Shown here: piece after piece, positions 1 through 8,346 of the stretch | Position numbering within the stretch: position 1 is the stretch's first letter | Layout of the letters: every line of letters begins with the position of its first letter | NCBI GenBank assembly: GCA_028023455.1 | Contig: JAQFVV010012497.1 | Coordinates: 4,156,001 to 4,220,000, forward strand | From: Epiperipatus broadwayi | Lineage: Eukaryota > Onychophora > Udeonychophora > Euonychophora > Peripatidae | DNA: 64,000 nt | Direction of reading: 5' to 3' | Translations under genes and position numbers: made by a program | The notes under the pieces: model-generated | Database searches by the model: none | The model's input: only the letters and a program-made list of their open reading frames with translations | Told to the model about the DNA's origin: nothing

Positions 1-705
1 ACAGGTGTGCAAACCAGAGAGTGATTCTAGTTACTTTGGGGTATTTCCTTGTAATTAGAATTTGTATTATAATATGGTGAAGATGAAGTTTTTTATTGTT
101 TATGTTATATACTCTAGATGGCACTGATAGTACTTATTTTCCTTCTTTTAGTTAAAATTTTAAGAATTCCAATAATATATATTCTACATAGATTTTCAAT
201 ATTATTATTTATATTAAAGTCATAAATTATGCTTTATTAATATACCTGTCTCCAATTATATGCTATCCAAAAAAAAAAATGTAAACAAAAAAACAAACAA
301 ACAAAAAAATTAAAATTCACAAATTTAATACATTTTATTGAGCATCATGCATGATCACTTAAAAAAAAGTAAATTAATTTTGCAATATGCCAACAGCAGT
401 TTTTCTATCTCAAAATGTTATACACAATCATTTTTATTAATAAAATTTCTTCAGTTTATGTTAAAAGCGTCTACATTTTATTCTTCCTTTATTGTCCTTT
501 CTAAATGTAATGTGGCAGTATTTTGTGTAATAAAATACTTTCTAAGTATATAATGCTACAAGTTTTACAAAATATTAGACCATTCTTAACCAATTAGGAT
601 TGTTGAGAACAAAATTATTTTAAAAAATGTGTAGAGCTTATTTAATTGTGATGAAAGTCAGACATTTCACTATTTATTTTATTTAAAAAATAAAAATATG
701 ATTTA
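1..705. other. AT-rich non-coding sequence
   Basis: No coding similarity is visible. The stretch holds A-rich runs around 270-310 and generic AT-rich DNA. The short open frame at 338-553 has only low-complexity composition and no recognisable motif. It is the left flank of the TIR element that starts at 706. Confidence 0.6.
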
Positions 706-1830
706 CACCTGGGTCTCTTTTTACGCGGACTTATTTAACACGATTTTGAAGTTACGCGATTCATGTTTCACCGGAAGTCGAACTCCGATAATGCGCTATT
801 ACTTTAAATAATAAATTTTGCGCACTCACGTCATATTGAAAGTAATAGCACATTATTGGAATTTGACTTTCATCTTAATAATTTCAATATTTTCAGTGCT
901 TTATATAGTAAGATTTTATGCAATAATGAAATTAAAATCATGATTTCCACATTTTATGTATACACACATTAAATTTTACAAGATTATAATGTAAATTTGT
1001 TCAAACATTGTGCTTGTTAATTTTGCTTTTTAAATCACATTCTGTTTTTGCTTTTTAAAAAAGAACGTAATCAATTATTAATCATTTAGTGTCCGCAAGT
1101 TTATTTTTAAAAGGTGAGTAATAGCAGTGGGCACAATTAAATTTGACAATTAAAAATTAAAATCCGATTTTTAATTGTAATTGACAATTTAAAAATTACT
1201 TGCGGCAACTTGAAATTAATGTGATGTAAAACGAAATTTGATTTTTAAATGGAATTGAAAATTAAAAAATTAAAGACAAAAATAAGAATTTAATTTTTAG
1301 TTGTTAGTTTTAATTAAATTTTTCCCAGCAATGGTGAATAAATGTCTTTTTATTATCATAAGTCTAAGTTCATAAACAATTAATAAAATCGTCTCAAAGA
1401 TTAATTACTAATTACGTTGTCAATAGAAAACCATTAACACAACATGAGCGTGAACTTGGCGCTAGTTGTATTTCCTCTTGTGAGAATCTGATTTTTTACC
1501 AGTTTGCAAACGAACGTATTTTTCGGCAAATAGCGATAATAATTAAAGCGTGTATTAAAAAATGTAAATTACTGTACTGTAAATTATGCATAAAAATATA
1601 TTATTTTGAATAAAATTAAATATTATAGTTAAAAAAAGTTTGTCTTGTATCAATTTTTTTCAAACTTGAAATTATTTATTAGTCATATTTTATTTCCTTA
1701 TATTTTTTTTGCGCGAATTTTAAAGTAATTTTATGTTGATGCTTTGCTTTTATGCGAATTTTGAAAAATCACAGACTGCATCCCCACTTTTTCAATGTAA
1801 GTTACATCTTGCATAAACAAGACCCAGGTG
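706..1830. mobile_element. Non-autonomous DNA transposon with TIRs (TA-flanked)
   Basis: The left end reads CACCTGGGTCTC... from 706. The right end at 1820-1830 is the inverted counterpart (GACCCAGGTG). The inverted ends stay alignable for about 22 bp, with differences that look like CpG decay (ACGC versus ATGC). A TA dinucleotide sits directly outside each end (704-705 and 1831-1832), as expected for a Tc1/mariner-type target duplication, although two bases are weak evidence. The 1.1-kb interior has no transposase frame. It has somewhat more CG dinucleotides near its left end and simple AT-rich repeats in the middle. The superfamily is inferred only from the flanks. Confidence 0.55.
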
Positions 1831-1832
1831 TA

Positions 1833-3319
1833 CTAAGTTTTTTTTCTTATTGTTATTTTTTTCAGTGAATGTAAAATAAATGTAAATGTTTCCCCTATAT
1901 TTATTATTAGAAATTACATTATTATTTTAAAAAAAAATTGTTTATTTTATAATTTTATTTTATATATGCATATTATATATATATATAATGATTTGTGTCA
2001 CATATATATGCACGTTCAAAAGGACTGTACACTTGCAGTTCAGTAAACAATGTTTTCTATTTTAATCAAAGTTTATCAACAAAATATTAGCTATTATACT
2101 TGATGTACTATGTAGGTGAGGTGACTTGAAATAAAATATAGATATATCATGGCTCCACTACATGTTATACATAAAATTAGGATTCTAATTTACACTATAA
2201 AAGATTTTAGATTTTTTTTTTAAAAACCATTAGATTACGCAGACAATACTTTTTTCATCAGATAAATGTCAAATCGTGTATCAACAGATAAAAATGTCAA
2301 ATAGTGTATCACCATTCATCACTGATTAGTATTTCCATGAAATGCATTTTGATTGCTCTAATTTAGAATGTGAATCTATTTTCATAGTGATAACAACATG
2401 AATGAAGATGTTCCAAGTATGGATATGGAAAATAGTTATGAAGAAGAAATATATAAAGTTAGTTCTTGGCATCCATTAGACATGCAAAATATTTCATTCC
2501 CATTGTTCCCTTTCACTAAAAAAATTTAGTATCATTATCAATATAGACAAAGATGCTTAAGTATTGAAATATTTGATTTGATTTTTGATGATACATTATT
2601 ACAAAAAATACAAATAATTATGTATATCAGTTTTTATAAACATGCATAAGCAAAAAAAAAAAAAAAATACATATAATGGCTGGAAACTTATTCACCTTTT
2701 TAAATGAGTTGAGGTTGCTTTTCAGTGTAGTGATGTTGTAAGGCATCATCAAAATGCTACATTAGAATTGGATCTGATCAAAAAGAAATTTTCATTATTG
2801 ATGTCAGGGACCAGTATACTTTTTTCTCACAATTTTTTTCCAATTTTCTAATAATGAAAATTTCAATGAAAATGACCAGCTATATCTGAAGTTCTATATA
2901 TTTTATGGAATATTTGAGAGAATGCTTTAGTGTTTGGATGAAATGCTGATGCTATTCAAATAGTTCAATAGCTGGAAAGTGTACATTACTATGAAGAGGA
3001 TACATTCTGAGAAAAATAAAAACTTTTTTTCTTGTTTCTACCATTAAAATAAAATAATTATGCTGAAAAATGTGTTTTCAATAGTCACACTTATATCCAA
3101 GAGGTTAATATTTTACATAAACTCATATCAAACAAATAAAATAAATATCATTATCAATTTGTCTGTTTGGCAATTGGATATAAATTACTGTAAAAATATT
3201 AATATTATTTATGGATGGTAAAAAATATTAATGTTATTTATAGCTCTTTGTTCTCAATATATATTCATATTCTAAATTTTCTAATGTTATATATTTGAAT
3301 GTCTTTATATGGACATTAA
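1833..3319. other. AT-rich non-coding sequence, one weak exon candidate
   Basis: There are (AT)n runs near 1970-1990 and an A-tract at 2653-2667. The only coding-like piece is the short ATG-initiated frame near 2400, entered separately. No conserved protein segment is recognised. Confidence 0.5.
2403..2470 (+). CDS. Possible first coding exon (low confidence)
   Basis: An ATG in a reasonable context (aacATGAATG, near 2398-2405) opens a short acidic frame (MNEDVPSMDMENSYEEEIYK). It runs to a GT donor-like site (AAA|GTTAGT) near 2460. An acceptor-like ttttcatag lies just upstream, so this could be an internal exon carrying the start codon. It lies on the same strand as the HSPA12-type exon at 6264 and could in principle be its 5' end. 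However, none of the conserved ATPase-domain exons are visible between them. It may equally be chance. Boundaries are approximate. Confidence 0.15.
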
Positions 3320-3471
3320 CAGAATATATATAATATTTAAATGCATGTAATTGTCTATATTAAACAATGCAATTATAAGGAACTTGAACTAGACTTTTAA
3401 ACTCCCCTCAGCTATCCAAAACATTTTATGTAACTGATGCACATGACCACATACATGTGAAAAAGATCACT

Positions 3472-3526
3472 GATCTCCAATATGTATACTTTATGCTGAA
3501 CCAACACTCATCAGTTGGTCCAGATC
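3472..3526 (-). ncRNA. Hammerhead-like ribozyme, copy A (core damaged)
   Basis: On the minus strand the copy has a 5' stem I strand GATCT-gga-CCAA, then CTGATGA, a stem II GTGTT/AGCAT closed by loop GGTTC, then AAAG where GAAA is expected. A short stem III follows, then TTGG-AGATC. CCAA pairs with TTGG and GATCT with AGATC, so stem I is fully complementary in this copy. The altered GAAA box should abolish cleavage. Confidence 0.5.
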
Positions 3527-3943
3527 ATTATCTTCCACACATATACATATAATCAGTGTTTGGTTTATATTAAGACAGCAAATCTTCAAACTTTAATGGA
3601 CATGCTTCAATCTACTCCCTCCTCTTACTCTTCAGTTATCCATACCATTGAAAATCTGATGTTGGAATGCACAAATCCTTTGTTGATGCCAATATTATTG
3701 TGATTCCCATATTGTCCTTAAGTCAATCTGACTCCTCACACATAGGACTTTAATATGTCCATTTAATTATACAGAAGTGAGATGGGCAGAATACAGACTA
3801 AATATGTAATATTTAAAAACCCGTATATTGTCTATACTAAACTTAATGTAATTATAAGGGACTTGAACTCAGACTTTCAAATTCCCTGCCACTATCCAAT
3901 CCATCTTATACAACTGGTACACATACATGTGAAAAAGATAAAT

Positions 3944-3998
3944 GATCTCCAATATGCGTAATTTATGCTGAACTAGCACTCATCAATTGGTCCATATC
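3944..3998 (-). ncRNA. Hammerhead-like ribozyme relic, copy B
   Basis: Second copy of the tandem array, one period from copy A. The first core base is changed (TTGATGA instead of CTGATGA) and the GAAA box reads AAAT. The stem II arms and the CCAA/TTGG part of stem I are still visible. It is a decayed relic. Confidence 0.4.
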
Positions 3999-4408
3999 AT
4001 TATGTCCCACACATATATGCAATCACTGCTCAGTTTATATTAAGATAGCAAATCTTCAAACTTTAATAGACAAGCTTTAATTTTATCCACTCTTCAGCTA
4101 TCCGTATCATTGAAAATCCAACAATGAAATGCTCAAAGTCCTTAATAATGTCAATATTATTGTCATAACCAATGTTGACTTTATGTCAATCTGACCCCTC
4201 ACACAGGATTTTAATATGTCCATTTAATTATACAAAAGAGGGATGGACAGAATACAGACTGAATGTGTAATATTTAAATACATGTATATTGTCTATAGTA
4301 AACTTAATGCATTTATAAGAGACTTGAACTCAGACTTTCAAACTCCCCACAGCTATCTAATCCATCTTATACAACTGATACACATGACTACATGTGAAAA
4401 AGATAAAT

Positions 4409-4451
4409 GATCTCCAATATATGTATTTCATGCTGAACCAGCACTCATCAG
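4409..4451 (-). ncRNA. Hammerhead-like ribozyme, copy C (truncated in stem I)
   Basis: The minus strand shows intact CTGATGA, stem II GTGCT/AGCAT with loop GGTTC, an intact GAAA, and a minimal stem III in which TA pairs with TA around a short loop. TTGG-AGATC follows on the 3' side. The 5' strand of stem I is missing because the array ends at 4451, directly before the core C. All core sequence is conserved, but the molecule cannot fold alone without a 5' stem I strand. Confidence 0.55.
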
Positions 4452-4765
4452 TATGACAATAATATTGGTATCATCAAAGGCTTTGAGCATTTCATCCTTG
4501 GATTTTTAATGATATGGATGGCTGAAGAGGTGGAGAATGGAGAAGATTGAAGCTTGTCCATTAAAGTTTGAAGATTTGCTATCTTAATATAAATTGAGCA
4601 GCGATTGTATATGTGTGTGAGAGATGGTGATCTGGACAACTGATGAGTACTGGTTTAGCATAAAATATGTATATTGGCGATCATTCATCTTTTTCACATG
4701 TATGTTCATGTGTATCAGTTGTATAAGATGGCTTGGAAGTCTGAGTTCAAATCTTTGATAATTAT
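4452..4765 (+). repeat. Inverted partial copy of the ribozyme-bearing monomer
   Basis: From 4452 the sequence is the reverse complement of the neighbouring tandem unit: the caaaggctttgagcat, ttaaagtttgaagattt and tctgagttcaaat blocks match. The unit is entered mid-monomer. With the array to its left it forms a large palindrome. The two short open frames on the minus strand here (4448-4639 and 4584-4784) are repeat-derived and not genes. Confidence 0.65.
4629..4682 (+). ncRNA. Hammerhead-like ribozyme, copy D (G12 lost)
   Basis: GATCT-gga-CAA, then CTGATGA (4640-4646), stem II GTACT/AGCAT with loop GGTTT (one A-C mismatch), AAAA in place of GAAA, TATGTATA, then TTGG-CGATC. The CAA/TTG and GATC/GATC parts of stem I are preserved. 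The G-to-A change in the GAAA box should inactivate it. Confidence 0.5.
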
Positions 4766-4777
4766 ATATATATATAT

Positions 4778-5398
4778 ATATCATGATAAAAAAATAATAA
4801 TGAATATAGTGGTGATAATATATTTATAAAAAGTATTATAGTTTCCAGTTAATCACTTAATCTTCTTCAACTGTAATTTAAAATTCAAATATAGTGGATG
4901 TAAACATTATCAATTCATATTCCAAGAGTCCCAAATTTTAATGTTATCAGATTGTCGATTAATTATTTATCCTATTTCTTTGTGAAAATTATCTCTTTAA
5001 TTTTTCTTTTATTGTGGTTTCTCGTCTTATGAAGAATCTTAACATTTTCAAGATCAAAATTAAAGATAAACTTACTTTTTTCTCTCTGTTTTCATTGATT
5101 AAGAAAACACGGAAATTTACATTTAATTTTGATCTTGAAATGTTAAAATTCTTTATGAGGAGAGAAACATAAAAGAAACATTAAGGAATCAATTTTCATA
5201 AATAGAAATAGAACGTCTATCTGCTAATGTTAAAATTTAGAAATCTTGGGATTTGATTTGATGATGTTTACTTCCATTATATTTGAATTTAAATGACTGT
5301 TGAAGAAGGTTAAATGATTAACTGAAAGTACTTCTGTAGATTATAATGTATTCTATAAATATATTATCATCATTATATTATTTTTTATTATGATATTT
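4778..5398. repeat. Foldback (inverted repeat) with ~290-bp arms
   Basis: The left arm (about 4778-5065) and right arm (about 5117-5398) are near-complete reverse complements. Matching blocks include atcatgataaaaaa against ttttttattatgat, aacattttcaagatcaaaatt against attttgatcttgaaatgtt, and the cgattaatt and cttcttcaac regions. The loop is about 50 bp. There is no coding content. It is an AT-rich MITE-like or foldback element directly adjoining the ribozyme array. Confidence 0.65.
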
Positions 5399-6263
5399 AT
5401 TCCATAATGGACATTATATATATATATTAAAATGAAGATTTTTACAGAGCTACTGATGTAAATGAAATGTTATTGGGTACATTCATGTATAATTAATTAT
5501 AATAATAAAATATATTATTATATGTCAATATTTGCAATGTCTTTACAACTATTTTCATATTTATTAACCAATTGATAACTAGTATAATCTGACTGAAATA
5601 TTGGTATATATATTTTTATTCAATCAATTATATTACCTGGATAATATTTCATTTATATATATACTGTATGTAAATGTGATATTTTTTATGTTGATTCAAA
5701 ATTTTTTCATTATAGCACCACATATCATTGTCATTTTTATACTTGAAGAAAACTTCTAGATAGTCAAAATGTAAGGAGTGAATAACATATTAGCATTATT
5801 GTAAAGAGTAAAATTGATATATATGGTATCTTACATCATATTCATGGATTTAATCATTCACTAAGAAAAATATATATAATAAAATATTGCAAATAAAGCA
5901 AAAAGATAGCATAATATTGCAAATAAAGCAAAAAGATAGCATGAAAATCAAAAATTTTATTCACGCCTTCTATATTAGGGGGGGGGTGTCTTAAAATCTA
6001 GAATATAATCACTTATCTTTTATTAAAAATAAATTTGTTTTTGTGGTTTTCATTATTTTTTCAAAACTATTTAAAAAGATTCCAGGATAATCTTGGTTGA
6101 TCAGATGAATATTGATGTTGCAAAGTGTAAAGCTGAAATGTTGAGAGAAGTATGTTTTACTTTCATTTTACTATTGTAAATACTATCTGCATATACACAC
6201 ATAAAAGTGCACAACATTCTTTTATTATAAAAATATATGTTAAAAATGATTTTTTTTTTTCAG
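5399..6263. other. Non-coding sequence upstream of the HSPA12-type exon
   Basis: AT-rich, with a 30-bp tandem duplication (5879-5942), a poly-G run near 5980-5986, and at 6251-6263 a strong polypyrimidine tract plus CAG that serves as the acceptor for the exon at 6264. A short open stretch near 6080-6147 bounded by acceptor- and donor-like signals was considered. Its open frame leaves the donor in phase 0, which does not match the acceptor phase of the next exon. Confidence 0.5.
5879..5942 (+). repeat. 30-bp direct tandem duplication
   Basis: The unit aatattgcaaataaagcaaa plus ten further bases occurs twice back to back, identical at every position read. It is a recent slippage-type duplication with no functional implication visible. 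Confidence 0.8.
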
Positions 6264-7366
6264 GTACCCGTTACATAGTGGTGGATTGTGGTGGTGGGAC
6301 TGTTGACATTACTGTCCATGAAATGGAAACTAAGAAAGGTCATTTAAAGGAGCTTCATAAAGCAACAGGTGGTCCTTATGGTTCAGTAGGAGTTGATATA
6401 GAATTTGAAAATCTTATGAACCAAGTGTTTGGTGTAGATTTTATGGAGCAGTTTAAATTAAAACGTCCTGCAGGCTATGTAGATTTAATGATGGCCTTCG
6501 AAGCAGGAAAAAGAAATGTTAATCCATTCAGATTTAACTCATTAAATATATTTCTGTCATCTTCATTTACATATTATTTTAAAAAAATTAAAGGGCAACA
6601 GATTGGTACAGCTATTAGAAGATATGGTGATAAAGATATTAAATGGTCCAAAGAAATGCTGCAACTATCATCTGAAGCCATTCAAAAACTTTTTACACCT
6701 ACCATTGAAAAAATTAAGGAACATATATATATTGTCCTTTCTTCACCAGATGTATCCAATATTAAATATTTATTTCTAGTGGGTGGATTTGCAGAATCAA
6801 GAATTTTACAGCAAGAGATTCGTCATAGTTTTGGTTCAAAGTTGAAAGTAATTATTCCCCAAGAAAGCAGCTTGACAATATTGAAAGGTGCTGTACTGTT
6901 TGGACTAGATCCTACAATCATTAATGTAAGACGATCACGCATGACATATGGAGTAGGGGTGTTGAATAGATTTATTCCAGAGAAGCATCCTCAAGAAAAA
7001 CTTGTTGTAAAAGATGGTATCGAATGGTGTGTTGATGTGTTTGATAAATTTGTAGAAATTGATCAATCAGTTGGGCTTGAAGATACTGTTGTCAGGAGTT
7101 ATACTCCTGTTAAACTTGGTCAAACAACAAGTGTCATAAACATTTACTGTACAGAAGAAAAAAATGTTACTTATACTACTGATCAAAATGTACAGAAATG
7201 TGGAACCTTAATATTAGACTTTTCTGATGCCCAGCATCTGTCTTCATCTTGCAGAAGAGAAATTCAGATGAGAATGATTTTTGGTGATACTGAAATTAAA
7301 CTTAGTGCTCTTGATATGATGTCAGGAAAGTGTGTACGATCATCTATTGATTTTTTTAAAACATGA
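6264..7366 (+). CDS. HSPA12A/B-like: HSPA12A/B-like atypical Hsp70, 3'-terminal coding exon
   Basis: This exon encodes the C-terminal ~366 residues of an HSPA12-family protein, the divergent Hsp70-like group with an actin/HSP70 ATPase fold. It begins after a long T-tract acceptor (…ttttcag|GTACCCG) with a split codon. Then come TRYIVVDCGGGTVD (the phosphate-binding signature), KATGGPYGSVGVD, LFLVGGFAES (adenosine-site signature, around 6770-6800), LTILKGAVLFGLDP, TYGVGVLNRFIP, KDGIEWCVDVFDKF, and FGDTEIK close to the end. The family protein is about 675 residues in human, so this is slightly more than half. The frame is open throughout with no stop or frameshift, which argues for a functional gene. 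An in-frame extension back to an ATG at 6152 is intron. N-terminal ATPase exons are not visible between 1 and 6263, so they lie further upstream or are missing. The HSPA12A versus HSPA12B assignment is not resolved. Confidence 0.93.
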
Positions 7367-8021
7367 GATATGTCGTAATAAGTTTAAAAGTAGTGAGTTA
7401 TATATATATATTAAATCATTGAATATGTTTTTTTAAGTCTTTTAATTATAAAAACCATTTGCATTATTTTTATTAGTAGTAAAATTTATAATTTTTATTG
7501 TTACATGTATGCCTTGAACATTTGTTGGTCTAAGACAAGTATGAGCAAAAGAGATGATTCATAAGAATAATGAAGTCTTTACTTGTTAAATTCAAACTAT
7601 TATAACAATACAAAGTTATTATATATTTTTTAAAAAAGCAATAATGAAGTTGTGATCATATTAAATAGAAAAGGCCCTAAAAATAGTGAATTTGATATAG
7701 ATATATAAACACTGTATTTTATAATTATGTATACATATGAGTGTGTATATATATATAATGGTAATTTAACTGCCATTTGAAAGTTCATAAAAATCCTATA
7801 GAAGCGTAAGTTAAATTAATATCATTTAAAATTATTACAGATTTATGTAATTATTTATACACCCATATATATAAATGTAGTTTACATCTATTTTTTGTTA
7901 GTTTATTTTTTGAAATATCAATAATATATATTTTTTAATATTTACAGTCAGAAAATAAAAATCATTAGTTAATTCTAAGGCAGTCTGTAATTTGCCCCAT
8001 ATTGAATGTTTCTTATATATG
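7367..8021 (+). other. Probable 3' UTR and downstream spacer of the HSPA12-type gene
   Basis: AT-rich sequence after the stop codon. Candidate polyadenylation hexamers are ATTAAA at 7410-7415 and AATAAA at 7954-7959. The true site cannot be chosen from sequence alone. (TA)n runs occur at 7400-7410 and 7745-7757. Confidence 0.35.
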
Positions 8022-8108
8022 TAATTAGAGGAATTTGAATTCAGAATTTTTTATTATATTCATCCTCCACTCCATCTTAATCAACCAATACACATGACCA
8101 TGCACGTG

Positions 8109-8165
8109 CATCCCCAATATACACATTTTATGCAGAACCAACACTCATCAGTTAGGCCAGATCAT
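8109..8165 (-). ncRNA. Hammerhead-like ribozyme, copy E (G12 lost)
   Basis: On the minus strand CTGATGA is intact and is followed by GTGTTGGTTCTGCAT, whose arms are weaker than in other copies. AAAA then replaces GAAA, and a TTGGGG stem I strand follows. It should be inactive because of the GAAA-box change. Confidence 0.4.
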
Positions 8166-8199
8166 ACTATCATAATCTACCACACATGTGTAAGATTAT

Positions 8200-8254
8200 G
8201 ATTTGGCCCCACTGATGAGTGCCAGTTCTGCATGAAATGTATGTATTGAGGATC
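8200..8254 (+). ncRNA. Hammerhead-like ribozyme, copy F (core intact)
   Basis: CTGATGA (8212-8218), then stem II GTGC…GCAT with a 7-nt loop, then GAAA (8234-8237), TGTATGTA giving a minimal stem III, then TTGAGGATC. The outer stem I pairing GATT/GATC is possible, but the inner part is eroded (CCCCA against TTGAG). Every canonical core base is present. Weak stem I makes activity uncertain. Confidence 0.5.
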
Positions 8255-8346
8255 ATGTATCTTTTTTGAATGTGTATAGTCATATGTATTAGTTGATTGA
8301 GTGGAGTGGAGGATGAATAGACTGAAAAATCTTCCCTCTAATTAAA

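Larger units (their letters stand above)
3320..4451 (-). repeat. Tandem array of ~465-480 bp monomers with hammerhead-like cores
   Basis: Three successive copies of one unit read on the minus strand. The marker acttgaact recurs at 3382, 3861 and 4322, and the stem I marker ccaa at 3477, 3949 and 4414, giving periods of about 461-479 bp. Each unit includes, on the minus strand, a B-box-like GTTCAAGTCC segment and a hammerhead-like motif. The first unit begins imprecisely near 3320. The last stops abruptly at 4451, inside the ribozyme core, where an inverted partial copy begins. Tandem ribozyme-bearing monomers are the known layout of retrozymes and of Sm-alpha-type SINEs. Assignment to such a class is inference. 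The open frame at 3515-3703 is a by-product of this repeat. Confidence 0.7.
8022..8346. repeat. Head-to-head palindrome of the ribozyme repeat
   Basis: The two arms are reverse complements: attagaggaatttgaattc at the left matches gaaaaatcttccctctaatt at the right, and the catcctccactccat and gtggagtggaggatg blocks also match. They meet near 8185. Each arm contains a hammerhead-like motif, minus strand at 8109-8165 and plus strand at 8212-8254. Only part of the full ~470-bp monomer is represented in each arm. Confidence 0.7.

Noticed and set aside
3320-4765. CRISPR array
   Set aside because: The repeats are ~465-480 bp monomers without short spacers, in a eukaryotic context.
6079-6147. Possible exon just upstream of the HSPA12-type exon (acceptor-like ttccag, donor-like GAA|GTATGT)
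   Set aside because: Its open frame ends in phase 0, whereas the exon at 6264 needs one carried-over base; joining them gives a stop (TAG) within five codons. The translation also does not resemble the HSPA12 region expected there.
6152-6263. In-frame N-terminal extension of the HSPA12-type frame to an ATG at 6152
   Set aside because: The added residues are hydrophobic AT-rich translation ending in a T-tract plus CAG acceptor, so this is intron.
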